From NCBI GenBank assembly GCA_964242215.1, contig CAXTCJ010000014.1:7706-71705 (forward strand): a stretch of 64,000 nucleotides of DNA. Direction: 5' to 3'. Of the stretch, positions 1 to 8,312 are shown one piece after another (position 1 is the stretch's first letter; each line of letters starts with the position of its first letter). This DNA is from LMUY01 sp964242215 (GTDB lineage: Bacteria; Pseudomonadota; Alphaproteobacteria; Acetobacterales; Acetobacteraceae). Made by a program: the position numbers and the translations under genes. Below the pieces are notes generated by a model. The model saw only the letters and a list, made by a program, of their open reading frames with translations, was not told where the DNA came from and did not search any database.

Positions 1-769
1 GCTTGTCGTCGTTCTGCAGCAAATAGGCATGATCGCCGTCATAGAAGCGGCGCACGACCAGGTGGCTGCCCTTCACCAGGCGAAGTTGGGCTGGCCCATT
101 GCGGCCGACGACACCCCGGATCACCTGGTCCACCCACGGCCCGGCAGCATTGACCAAAATGCGCGCCGCCACCTCCCGCTCGTCACCGGCCTCGTCGCGC
201 AGGGTGACGTGCCACAGCGCTCCCTCCCGCCTGGCCTGCACGGCCGCGGTACCGACACAGACGGTGGCACCCCGGTCGGCCGCGTCCAGCGCGTTCAGCA
301 CCACCAGGCGCGCATCGTCCACCCAGCAATCGGAGTATTCGAACCCGCGGCGAAACCGTGGCTGGATCGGCGCGCCTTCCGGTCCGGTGCGAAGGTCCAG
401 GCGGCGGGTGCCTGGTAGCCGCGAGTGGCCGCCCAAATGGTCGTACAGGAACAGGCCAAGTCGTACCATCCAAGCCGGCCGCTGACCGCTGCCGTGGGGG
501 ATGACGAACCGCATCGGCCAGACGATGTGCGGCGCGATCCGCAGCAACACGTCGCGCTCACGCAGTGCCTCGCGCACCAGGCGGAATTCGCCGTATTCCA
601 AGTAGCGCAGGCCGCCGTGAATGAGCTTGCTGGAGCGTGAGGAGGTGCCCTCCGCCAGGTCGCCCTTCTCGCACAGCAGGACGCGCAGGCCTCGCCCGGC
701 CGCGTCCCGCGCGATCCCGGCGCCGTTGATGCCGCCGCCGATCACCAGCAGTTCGAACGGTTCACTCAT
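1..769 (-). CDS. glpD: Aerobic glycerol-3-phosphate dehydrogenase (partial, 3' end outside window)
   Basis: FAD enzyme of the inner membrane that oxidises sn-glycerol-3-phosphate to dihydroxyacetone phosphate and passes electrons to quinone. The reverse strand reads from an ATG at 769 to the window edge without a stop, giving about 256 N-terminal residues of a family usually near 500. Seen: the dinucleotide-binding motif LLVIGGGINGAGIARDAAGR right at the N-terminus, then SSRSSKLIHGGLRYLE and VNAAGPWVDQ, both GlpD signatures. It diverges from the pit phosphate transporter, with about 100 bp between the two starts that must hold both promoters. The missing C-terminus prevents judging whether the gene is intact. 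Confidence 0.95.
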   Translation of the reverse strand, partial: MSEPFELLVIGGGINGAGIARDAAGRGLRVLLCEKGDLAEGTSSRSSKLIHGGLRYLEYGEFRLVREALRERDVLLRIAPHIVWPMRFVIPHGSGQRPAWMVRLGLFLYDHLGGHSRLPGTRRLDLRTGPEGAPIQPRFRRGFEYSDCWVDDARLVVLNALDAADRGATVCVGTAAVQARREGALWHVTLRDEAGDEREVAARILVNAAGPWVDQVIRGVVGRNGPAQLRLVKGSHLVVRRFYDGDHAYLLQNDDK

Positions 770-869
770 CGTCGTATACCTGCCAATTCCGACCACCATC
801 AAAAGTCTTCAAACTGCAACATACCCCGGCCGCTCCGCCGGCGTTCGTAATGCGCCTTCGGAGAGACAC

Positions 870-2297
870 ATGCTCGTTCATTTCACACCCTCGTCTGGCA
901 TCGTCGTCGCGATGCTGATTGGCTGCTTCATCCTCGTGCTGTTGTTCGAAGCCACGAACGGCTTCCACGATACGTCCAACGCCGTCGCAACGGTGATCTA
1001 TACCCACGCCCTGCCGCCGGTCCCGGCCGTGATCTGGTCCGGGATCATGAACTTCGTCGGTGTGCTCGTTGGCGGCATCGCGGTCGCCTACGCTCTGGTG
1101 GAAATCCTGCCGCCCGATGTCCTGACCCCTCCCGATGGCTCGCCCGCCGTGCCGATGTTGGTGGCGCTGTTCGCCTCCGCACTGTTCTGGAACGTGCTGA
1201 CCTGGGCGCTCGGCATTCCCAACAGCTCGTCGCACTGCATCATCGGCGCGCTGATCGGCGTCGCCGCCGCTGACGCCTTGATGCAGTCGCGCGGGCTGAG
1301 CCAAGGGGTGGACTGGCAGCAAATCGTGACCGTGCTGAAGGCGCTCGCGATTTCGCCGATCCTGGGCTTCGTCGGGGCCGGTGGCCTGTATCTCATCCTG
1401 CGCCTGGTCGTCCGCCGCGGGCACCTGCTGGAGCCGCCGAAGGAGGGCGAGGCGCCGGTCTGGTGGCTGCGCGGTCTGCTCATCTTGACGTGCACGTCGG
1501 TCAGTTTCTCCCACGGCACCAACGACGGCCAGAAAAGTATCGGGCTGATCATGCTGACGATCATCGGTCTGATGCCCGCGACCTATGCGCTGAACCCGCA
1601 GGCTCCGCATGAATTGGCCCAGTTGAGCCAGAATGCGGCGACCGCCATTCCCCTGATCCAGAAATACGGCGACGACCTGAAAGATCCGGCGCTGAAGGCC
1701 GCAGCTGCTTTGCAGCAAGCCGGTCCAGGCATTGCCGACAATGCAGCCCCGCCGCCCGCCGCGTCGCCCTCTGCTGCACAGAATGGGGCGGTTCGCGCCA
1801 CCCGCTCGCAACTTCGCGGCGACGTATATTTCGTGCTGAGCGAAATGAAGCATGTCGGCGAGCTAAAGGAGCCGAGTGCCGATGAGAAGGCAACTGCCGG
1901 CAAGCTGCTCAAGGACATGGGGCCGCCCGTGCAATTTGCGCCCTACTGGGTGCGGATCCTGAGCGCGGTCTGTCTCGGGATCGGCACGATGGTCGGCTAC
2001 AAGCGTGTCGTCCGCACGTTGGGTGAACGGCTCGGCAGGCAGCACATGACGCCGGGTCAGGGCGCCAGCGCCGAGTTGGTCGGCTCGATCCTGATCGGCA
2101 CGGCTGGGTTCACAGGCCTCCCCGTGAGCACGACGCACATCATCACCTCGGGCATCGCCGGAACCATGGTGGCGGGTGGCCAGGGCGTGCAAACCGGGAT
2201 GCTGATACGCATCGCCATGGCCTGGCTGTTCACCCTTCCCGTGACAATGCTGCTGGCCGGTGGGCTGTTTTATGTGTTGGACAGTCCGTCGCTCTGA
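870..2297 (+). CDS. pit: Inorganic phosphate transporter, PiT family
   Basis: Low-affinity phosphate (metal-phosphate)/proton symporter of the inner membrane, 475 residues. The duplicated PiT signature is visible: FEATNGFHDTSNAVAT near the N-terminus and the second half motif SFSHGTNDGQKSIG near residue 210; GIPNSSSHCIIGAL and GLPVSTTHIITSG are the paired pore-lining loops. A long hydrophilic Ala/Pro-rich insert (about residues 255-350) separates the two halves, as in E. coli PitA. The ATG at 870 follows GGAG at 860-863; in-frame upstream sequence to 621 is antisense to glpD and is not used. Monocistronic as far as seen. Confidence 0.95.
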   Translation: MLVHFTPSSGIVVAMLIGCFILVLLFEATNGFHDTSNAVATVIYTHALPPVPAVIWSGIMNFVGVLVGGIAVAYALVEILPPDVLTPPDGSPAVPMLVALFASALFWNVLTWALGIPNSSSHCIIGALIGVAAADALMQSRGLSQGVDWQQIVTVLKALAISPILGFVGAGGLYLILRLVVRRGHLLEPPKEGEAPVWWLRGLLILTCTSVSFSHGTNDGQKSIGLIMLTIIGLMPATYALNPQAPHELAQLSQNAATAIPLIQKYGDDLKDPALKAAAALQQAGPGIADNAAPPPAASPSAAQNGAVRATRSQLRGDVYFVLSEMKHVGELKEPSADEKATAGKLLKDMGPPVQFAPYWVRILSAVCLGIGTMVGYKRVVRTLGERLGRQHMTPGQGASAELVGSILIGTAGFTGLPVSTTHIITSGIAGTMVAGGQGVQTGMLIRIAMAWLFTLPVTMLLAGGLFYVLDSPSL

Positions 2298-2394
2298 ACC
2301 CCACCGGCCTCTCGCCAGTGTGTCAGGACGTTGACGAATTTCTCACAACACAAAAAGTTGATCGAGCACTACTATCGCTGAAAATAGGAGTGGC

Positions 2395-2730
2395 ATGATG
2401 GATGCCGAGGGCAATCTCCCGCTTGATATCAGTGACTTCCGCTGCACGTCGTTGAATAGGTCGGCGGTTGCAGTCATGTTCGAGCCGACGAGCCGGTGCT
2501 ACACATATCTTTGGCACGACGATGAACTCGATTTGTCGCATCCGGAAATCGTTGGCGAGGCCGGCCCGCATACACCCGAGGTGATCGACTGCCTTGCCCG
2601 TGCCGTCGCGTACAAGGCGGTGCGGGATGCTGGGACGCGGCCGAAGCTGCGCCCCGAGCAACCAACCCGCACGCCCGCCGAAATAATAAGGGATTGGTGG
2701 TCCCGGACGGGATTCGTTCGGATGGCCTAG
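2395..2730 (+). CDS. Hypothetical protein, 111 residues
   Basis: No family recognised. The start is set by AGGAG at 2386-2390 ahead of two consecutive ATG codons (2395, 2398). The product is soluble, acidic in its first two thirds (stretch WHDDELDLSHPE), with no signal peptide or membrane segment. It ends in a short basic tryptophan-containing tail (IIRDWWSRTG). It converges on the CoA ligase at 2750, leaving about 20 bp between stops. Codon use is like its neighbours, so recent transfer is not indicated. The clear ribosome binding site is the main argument that it is a gene. Confidence 0.6.
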   Translation: MMDAEGNLPLDISDFRCTSLNRSAVAVMFEPTSRCYTYLWHDDELDLSHPEIVGEAGPHTPEVIDCLARAVAYKAVRDAGTRPKLRPEQPTRTPAEIIRDWWSRTGFVRMA

Positions 2731-2749
2731 TGTGCAGGTGGCGGACAAC

Positions 2750-4327
2750 TTACCCCTTGATCATGCGCAGCTGCGTCTCGCAATCCTGGGCCGCCGCGCC
2801 GACGCCGCGGTCACGTAACTTGAACTTCTGCACCTTACCGTTCTCCGTCTGCGGTAGGATGGCCATGAACTCGACGTAACGCGGGATCGCAAACCGCGGC
2901 AGCCTCGTGGCACAGAATGCCACCAACGCCGCTACGTCGAGCCGTGCACAATCCTGTAAGACGATCGCGGCCATCACCTCGTCTTCGGCAAGGTCCGACG
3001 GCACGGGATAGACGGCGGCGGCGGCGATCGCCGGGTGCGACAGCAGGACCTGCTCGACCTCGTAGGAGGAGATGTTTTCCCCACGGCGACGGATCGAATC
3101 CTTCAGTCGGTCAATGAAGCGAAACTGGTCGTCGCCGTCCCGCACCACTCGATCGCCCGTGTGAAACCACAGATTACGCCACGCCTCCACGGTCTTGTCT
3201 GGCATACCATGATAGCCCGACGCCATCGCGAACGGCTCACGCGAGCGGACCACCAGTTCACCCGGCGTCCCGGCTGGTAAGGGGTTATCGTGCTCGTCCA
3301 CCACCTCCGCCTCGAAGCCATCGCGGATGCGCCCCATCAGGCCGGGCTTGCGGTCGCCGGCTTTCTCGCCGATCACGAAATTGGTCTCGGTCGAGCCGAA
3401 GCCGTCGACCACGGCGATGCCGGTACGGTCGGTCAGTGCTGCCAGCAACTCGGCTGAAACGCCGGGGCTTAGGCTGCGCCGAATGCGATGTGCGCGCTCC
3501 GCCGGCGTCTGGGGGCGAGATAGTAAGATGGGGACCATCGCACCCAGCAGGTAGATCACCGTGGCATTGTGCGCAGCCATGCTGTCCCAGAACGACGAGG
3601 CCGAGAACCGCGCCGCCGACACCATGTGCGCGCCCGTCAGCATCGCCTGCGCCAACGTGTTTAGCGCATTGACGTGGAACAGCGGCAGCGTGGTGCACAG
3701 CACGTCGTCCGATCCGATCTCGAGCAAGTCGGCGCTGTGGATGCCCCACCAGTAGTATTGCGCATGGGGCGAGACCACGCCCTTGGACGGCCCAGTCGTG
3801 CCCGAGGTATACAGCACGGCGAATGGATCGCCCGGCAGGATGGCGGCCGGCGGAACGCCCTCCTGCCGCTGCGGCATAGGCTGCGCCTTCGTGCACGGCT
3901 GATCGGCTTCACCGCCGACCAGCCAGATGCGCTCCAGCGGCATCGCCTCTGCGACGCCGCTCAAACGGCCCACGAGGTTGGCGTCGATGACCAGCAGTCG
4001 GGCGCCGCTGTTGCGAAGGTAGTACTCGATCTGCGGCCCCATCGCCGCCGTGTTGATCGGCACCAGCACCGCACCGATCCAGCCGCACCCCAGCACGATC
4101 TCCAGCAACTCCGGGCTATTGGCGCACAGCGTCGCGACCCGGTCGCTGCGCGCAATCCCCGCCGACAGCAAGCTCGCCCCACGCCCGGCAGCAATCGCCA
4201 GCGCATCGCGCCCGGTCCAGCTTTCCCCGCCACAGGTCACCAGCGCACCATCGCCGGCCCGCGCCGCCCGTGCGATTAGCATCTGCGGGACGGTCCGCTG
4301 CATCGGGGGAAGTGCGTTAAGGGTCAA
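2750..4327 (-). CDS. AMP-forming acyl-CoA ligase (CaiC-like)
   Basis: Member of the ANL superfamily: activates a carboxylate with ATP to an acyl-adenylate and transfers it to CoA. Seen: phosphate-binding loop YTSGTTGPSKG (about residue 180), FGSTETN (A5), WFHTGDRV and RFIDRLKDSIRRRGENISS (A7/A8 hinge), and the C-terminal ENGKVQKFKLR with the adenylation lysine. Overall pattern resembles crotonobetaine/carnitine-CoA ligases, but the substrate cannot be read from sequence. Reading is open to 4342, also a TTG, but GGGAG at 4340-4336 stands 8 nt ahead of the TTG at 4327, which I prefer (525 residues). Divergent from the substrate-binding protein at 4418. Confidence 0.88.
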   Translation of the reverse strand: MTLNALPPMQRTVPQMLIARAARAGDGALVTCGGESWTGRDALAIAAGRGASLLSAGIARSDRVATLCANSPELLEIVLGCGWIGAVLVPINTAAMGPQIEYYLRNSGARLLVIDANLVGRLSGVAEAMPLERIWLVGGEADQPCTKAQPMPQRQEGVPPAAILPGDPFAVLYTSGTTGPSKGVVSPHAQYYWWGIHSADLLEIGSDDVLCTTLPLFHVNALNTLAQAMLTGAHMVSAARFSASSFWDSMAAHNATVIYLLGAMVPILLSRPQTPAERAHRIRRSLSPGVSAELLAALTDRTGIAVVDGFGSTETNFVIGEKAGDRKPGLMGRIRDGFEAEVVDEHDNPLPAGTPGELVVRSREPFAMASGYHGMPDKTVEAWRNLWFHTGDRVVRDGDDQFRFIDRLKDSIRRRGENISSYEVEQVLLSHPAIAAAAVYPVPSDLAEDEVMAAIVLQDCARLDVAALVAFCATRLPRFAIPRYVEFMAILPQTENGKVQKFKLRDRGVGAAAQDCETQLRMIKG

Positions 4328-4417
4328 TGCCTGTGCTCCCAATTGGCTCGCTCAAGCTGCGACAACTCGGCATATGTCTTGCACGACCTCGGGGCAGCCG
4401 CCCAATTGGAGACGCCC

Positions 4418-5356
4418 ATGCCCGTGACCGTTCGCCCCTTCTTCCGCCTCGCCGCCGCCGCGCTGATCGGCACGGCCCTGCTGCGGGGCGGCCCGGCGAC
4501 TGCGGACACGATCCCGATCGGCGTCGGCATCGACCCGGCCTTCGTGCCGTTCTTCGTGGCCAAGCGCGACGGCATCTTCCAGAAGCACGGTCTGGACATC
4601 AAGCTGGTGTCGTTCTCCCAGGGCGGCGACTCGCTCGACGCGATGGTGGCCGGCCAAGTCGTCATGACGGCATCGGCGGAACCCTCCGCGATGATCCGCA
4701 TGGGGCGCGCGGACGTGCATGCCATCGCGATCGTGGAGCAATCCGGTAGCTACCTGAAGATGGCGGTGCGCAGCGGGATCGACGACCCGAAGCAGATCCA
4801 CACCTTCGGCGCCGTGCCCGGCGGCGCCATGGAATACCTGGCTGGCATCTCGATCGCGAAGTTCGGGCTCGACCCGGCGAGCACCAAGATCGTCAAGGCC
4901 GGCGTGCCTGAAATGCCCGCTTTGCTCGCCCGCGGCGACATCGATGCGTTCTGGCTGTTCGAGCCGTTCCCCAGCATGGCGGCGCGCAACGGCGGCAAGG
5001 TCATCGCCCGCAGCCAGGACGTCGGCTACACCTACACCTTCTGGATCACGGCGATGCAGCCCTGGCTCACCGCCCACGTGGACGACACGCAGGAGATCCT
5101 GGCTTCCCTCGCCGAGGCCTGCGAGCTCACCACGTCGGACCCCGAGAAGGCCGCGGCCGCGGTGCAGGCGGAGGTGAAGATCCCCGCCGCCCAGACGCTC
5201 GGCTTCCTGAAGGAAGTGGACTGCAAGATGCGCGACTTCACCAAGGCGGACGATGCGAGCTTCAGCGTCATCGCCCAGTTCCTCGCCAGCGCGAAGATCA
5301 CGCCGACCCTTGTGGACTACCGCAGCCACCTCAATCTCGGCACCTACAAGCCGTAA
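4418..5356 (+). CDS. ABC transporter substrate-binding protein, NMT1/SsuA-like
   Basis: Periplasmic binding protein of the nitrate/sulfonate/taurine/thiamine-precursor type, 312 residues. Signal peptide VRPFFRLAAAALIGTALLRG with a likely cleavage after ATA near residue 29. Typical motifs follow: PAFVPFFVAKRDGIFQKHGL, then GDSLDAMVAGQVVMT and DAFWLFEPFPS. ATG at 4418 is preceded by GGAGA at 4408-4412; in-frame codons back to 4343 are not needed. No permease or ATPase gene lies beside it, so the transporter partner must be elsewhere or the protein is an orphan. Divergent from a CoA ligase, about 90 bp between starts. The ligand is unknown. Confidence 0.88.
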   Translation: MPVTVRPFFRLAAAALIGTALLRGGPATADTIPIGVGIDPAFVPFFVAKRDGIFQKHGLDIKLVSFSQGGDSLDAMVAGQVVMTASAEPSAMIRMGRADVHAIAIVEQSGSYLKMAVRSGIDDPKQIHTFGAVPGGAMEYLAGISIAKFGLDPASTKIVKAGVPEMPALLARGDIDAFWLFEPFPSMAARNGGKVIARSQDVGYTYTFWITAMQPWLTAHVDDTQEILASLAEACELTTSDPEKAAAAVQAEVKIPAAQTLGFLKEVDCKMRDFTKADDASFSVIAQFLASAKITPTLVDYRSHLNLGTYKP

Positions 5357-5386
5357 CCGGGCTTCCGGGCGGCGGGAGAGCGCAAC

Positions 5387-6148
5387 ATGGAATGGGAAGC
5401 CCCCGCCATCGTGCTCGCCGCCCGCCCCTACGGCGAGGGCGACGCGCTGGCCACCGTCTTGACCGTCGACCACGGCGCCCATCGCGGTCTCGCCCGCGGC
5501 GGTGCGTCGCGCGCCCGGGCCGGTACCTGGCAGCCCGGCAACCTGCTGCAGGTCCGCTGGCTGGGCCGCCTGGCCGACCAGCTCGGCGCGTTCACCGCTG
5601 AATTGGTGCACCCCGGGGCCGCGCTGGCCATGGACGACGCCCTCGCTCTGGCCGTGTTGTCCAGCGCCTGCGCGGTGGCGGAGGGCGCCCTGATCGAGCG
5701 CGAGCCACACCCCCAAGTGTTCACCGGGCTGCTCCACATCATCACGCACCTGTCGTCCGGCCCGGCGGTGCTGACCGATTTGGTGCACTGGGAATTGGCC
5801 CTGCTGGGCGAACTCGGCTACGGCCTCGACCTCACCAGCTGCGCGCTGACGGGGGGCACGGAGGACCTGACCTGGGTATCTCCCCGCACCGGCCGCGCCG
5901 TCAGCGAAGCCGCCTCGGGGCCGTGGAAAGGGCGCCTGCTGCCCCTGCCCGCCTTCCTGCGCGGCGGCGAGGCGGACCCGGCCGGCTGGGCGGCGGGGCT
6001 GGCGCTCACCGGCCATTTCCTTGCCCGCGACGCGTTCGGCACCCAGCACCGCCCCCTACCCGCCGCCCGCGACCGGCTGTCCGACCGGGTGGCGGCGATG
6101 GTTGTCAGCCAGCACAGCCCGGATGCGGATACGTTACCCGTTCGGTAG
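5387..6148 (+). CDS. recO: DNA repair protein RecO
   Basis: RecO mediates loading of RecA on SSB-coated DNA in the RecFOR pathway and anneals complementary strands. Length (253 residues) and layout fit the family: an N-terminal OB fold beginning EWEAPAIVLAARPYGEGDALA with the GLARGGASRARA loop, followed by the helical domain containing LVHWELALLGELGYGLDLTSCALTG. The zinc-ribbon cysteines of many RecO proteins are reduced to the one in TSCALTG, as in other alphaproteobacteria. It begins 30 nt after the binding-protein stop. Its last 44 nt overlap, tail to tail, the DUF1272 gene on the other strand. Confidence 0.93.
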   Translation: MEWEAPAIVLAARPYGEGDALATVLTVDHGAHRGLARGGASRARAGTWQPGNLLQVRWLGRLADQLGAFTAELVHPGAALAMDDALALAVLSSACAVAEGALIEREPHPQVFTGLLHIITHLSSGPAVLTDLVHWELALLGELGYGLDLTSCALTGGTEDLTWVSPRTGRAVSEAASGPWKGRLLPLPAFLRGGEADPAGWAAGLALTGHFLARDAFGTQHRPLPAARDRLSDRVAAMVVSQHSPDADTLPVR

Positions 6149-6353
6149 AGGCCGGATGACGCACCAGTTCGGCGGGTGGGCGGGTTGGGCGGAGCACGAG
6201 GTCGCCGCCGCAGTTCGGGCAGCGTCCGCCGAGCCGCTCCCTGGTGCAGTCGGCGCAGAAGGTGCATTCGAACGTGCAGATGCGCGCATCCGGGTCGCCA
6301 TTCGGCAGGTCGCGGTCGCAGCATTCGCAATTGGGACGGAGAGCGAGCGGCAT
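6105..6353 (-). CDS. DUF1272 domain protein (Cys-rich small protein)
   Basis: 82-residue protein of the DUF1272 family, whose function is not known. Diagnostic cysteine pattern: LRPNCECCDRDLP, then CTFECTFCADC and GGRCPNCGG, a probable zinc-binding fold. I start it at the ATG 6353-6351, where GGAG (6364-6361 on the minus strand) sits 7 nt upstream and the N-terminus MPLALRPNCECC matches the family; reading is open to 6410. Two oddities: the start codon overlaps the divergent DoxX start in a shared CATG, and the 3' end overlaps recO by 44 nt. Confidence 0.85.
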   Translation of the reverse strand: MPLALRPNCECCDRDLPNGDPDARICTFECTFCADCTRERLGGRCPNCGGDLVLRPTRPPAELVRHPASTERVTYPHPGCAG

Positions 6354-6774
6354 GGGTGAACTCCGGATCGAACGGGGGCGGACGATCGCACGCTGCGTGC
6401 TGGCGGTCATTTATTTCGTCGCGGGCCTGTTTCATCTGGGCACCCCCGGCACCTTCCTGATGATCACACCGGGCTGGGTGCCGTATCCGCGCGACGTCAT
6501 CCTGGTGACGGGCGTCTGCGAGCTGGCGGGGTCGGTCGGGTTGCTCACGCGGCCGTTCCGCCGCGCGGCTGGGATCGCGCTGACGCTGTATGCGGTGTGC
6601 GTGTTCCCGGCCAACATCAAGCACGCGATCGACGGATTGCCGCCGGGCCAGGTGCAACTCGGCTGGTGGTACCATGCGCCGCGGCTGGCGTTGCAGCCGG
6701 TGCTGGTTTGGTGGGCGTTGTTTGCGGGTGGGGTGGTCACATGGCCGTTCGGCCGGGCGCGCCACAGCACGTAG
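6352..6774 (+). CDS. DoxX-family membrane protein
   Basis: 140-residue integral membrane protein with four hydrophobic segments, resembling the DoxX/DoxD-like family. Known members belong to thiosulfate:quinone oxidoreductase or redox-stress modules, but most, like this one, have no assigned role. Seen: RTIARCVLAVIYFVAGLFHL (segment 1), VILVTGVCELAGSVGLL, AAGIALTLYAVCVFPANI and ALQPVLVWWALFAGGVVTW. The start ATG (6352-6354) is preceded by GGAGAG at 6338-6343 and overlaps the DUF1272 start codon on the other strand. Reading is open upstream to 6244, but that part is antisense to the DUF1272 gene. Confidence 0.82.
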   Translation: MGELRIERGRTIARCVLAVIYFVAGLFHLGTPGTFLMITPGWVPYPRDVILVTGVCELAGSVGLLTRPFRRAAGIALTLYAVCVFPANIKHAIDGLPPGQVQLGWWYHAPRLALQPVLVWWALFAGGVVTWPFGRARHST

Positions 6775-6842
6775 TTCATTACGGCTATGTCCTTTCGAAA
6801 GTTATTACGCTAGTAGTACGATAAACGTGTGGCAGGGGTGTC

Positions 6843-8261
6843 ATGCCGAAGCACATCATCCTGGTCTGCGCCGGCCTCGTGCTGGGCATCCTGGCGAACT
6901 GGTGGATACAGCCCGACACGTCTGCCGGTTCGACAACCCTGATCACGTTGGCGGTGCTGTTGACCGAGGGCGTGGGCGCGCTCCTAACTTTGGTCCTGCG
7001 TCTGGCAGCGCGGCGGGGACGCCAGCCAGGTGACACGCCGCCCCAATCACCGGCAAAGCTCGTTGGCGCCGGGCTAATCATCGCGGCCGCGCTCTACGGG
7101 ACAGCCGACGCGCAGCAGCCGGCTCCAGCCGGTGCAGTCACTGTCGTCAACCAGGCGAAGCAGGCCCTGACAGGCGTGTCGATCGTTCCGGCTACGAGCG
7201 GCACACACGAGGCCAATCTGCTGGGTGGCTCCGCTCTCGCTTCCGGCCAGACCAGGCTGCTCCCGGCCGACACGTCCCATGGCTGCAACGCAACGATCCA
7301 TGGGGTATTTGCCGACGGTGTGGCCGTCCAGCAGGGGGCGGATCTCTGCGCCCACGAGACCGTCGTTTTCAACGACGCACGGTCTGGCAGCACCGCAAGC
7401 GTCAACCGGCCCTCGCCGTCCATTTCGGCCTTGCAGTTCAATGCCAGCCGGAACAGCGCGGCCATCCAACAATTTCGCCGCGGCGCCGCCACAGCCAACC
7501 TCTCGACGGAGCAGGCCACGGTAACGGAGGCGCTTCGTTCGCCGGCGGCACCGACCCCAGGGCCGGTAGCCTCCGCCAGCCCCACACCGGCCGCGCCTGT
7601 CCCCGCATTGGTCGCTCCGAAATCGGCCGGCATCGGGGCGCTCGCCGGCCCTGCGCCGCGGCTTCACCCTGCCCGCGTGTTCATGGCCGGATCCGAGATC
7701 CCGCCCGCCGGCGTCGGTGCGTATGGGGTCGTAGCCCTCAAGAGCACGCCAACTCCCGCCGACACGGCCCGGCTGACCGCGGCCTGCACCGCGTTCCTGT
7801 CCCACCTGCCCCCGCAATCCGACCTGCCAGCCACCGTGCCGCTTTCGGAGCAGATGCTGACGATCTGGCCGTTGCGCCCGGCCGGCCAAGCCGCAGCGGA
7901 GCAGGGATCGTGCCCCGACATGTTCGCGAACTACCAGCTGGACGCCGGGTTGTCGGCCATCGCGGACGCCCAGACCCCGGCCAACCACCTCGACGGCCGT
8001 GGCCCGTTCCTGATCGGCTGGTCGCCCTCCAACATGCGGGGCGTGAAGGACGCGGTCGTGCTGGTCGTCGACATGTCGACGCTCGACAGCCAAGCCAGCT
8101 TCAACGACGCCTTCCTGTTCTGGCAGCAGAAGATCGTCGAGGACCCGAGCCTTTGGCAGCACGGCTTCTCCGCCGAGCGGGTGCGCCTTTCCCTGCGCGA
8201 CTTCCTCGACCAGTACGGCGGCTCGATCCAGGACGCCGTGAAGATCTTTGTCCACGGCTGA
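6843..8261 (+). CDS. Hypothetical membrane-anchored protein, 472 residues
   Basis: Not recognised. Seen: three hydrophobic segments at about residues 4-22 (IILVCAGLVLGILANWW), 32-56 and 78-95 (LVGAGLIIAAALYGTADA). The last could also act as an internal signal sequence ending in ADAQQ. After it come a roughly 110-residue region, an Ala/Pro/Thr linker (about 230-270) and a C-terminal soluble domain of about 180 residues containing GRGPFLIGWSPSNMRGVKDA and VLVVDMSTLDSQASF. The latter resembles secreted or cell-surface globular domains but no family is claimed. ATG at 6843 follows AGGGG. About 50 bp separate it from parC. Likely periplasmic or surface exposed. Confidence 0.7.
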   Translation: MPKHIILVCAGLVLGILANWWIQPDTSAGSTTLITLAVLLTEGVGALLTLVLRLAARRGRQPGDTPPQSPAKLVGAGLIIAAALYGTADAQQPAPAGAVTVVNQAKQALTGVSIVPATSGTHEANLLGGSALASGQTRLLPADTSHGCNATIHGVFADGVAVQQGADLCAHETVVFNDARSGSTASVNRPSPSISALQFNASRNSAAIQQFRRGAATANLSTEQATVTEALRSPAAPTPGPVASASPTPAAPVPALVAPKSAGIGALAGPAPRLHPARVFMAGSEIPPAGVGAYGVVALKSTPTPADTARLTAACTAFLSHLPPQSDLPATVPLSEQMLTIWPLRPAGQAAAEQGSCPDMFANYQLDAGLSAIADAQTPANHLDGRGPFLIGWSPSNMRGVKDAVVLVVDMSTLDSQASFNDAFLFWQQKIVEDPSLWQHGFSAERVRLSLRDFLDQYGGSIQDAVKIFVHG

Positions 8262-8312
8262 ACCGCCCCACCCGGCTTGGACCGCCGCCTCGCGCCGGGG
8301 TATAGCCTGCCG

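Noticed and set aside
4352..6049. 565-residue minus-strand open frame
   Set aside because: Antisense to the binding protein and recO, which carry clear family motifs.
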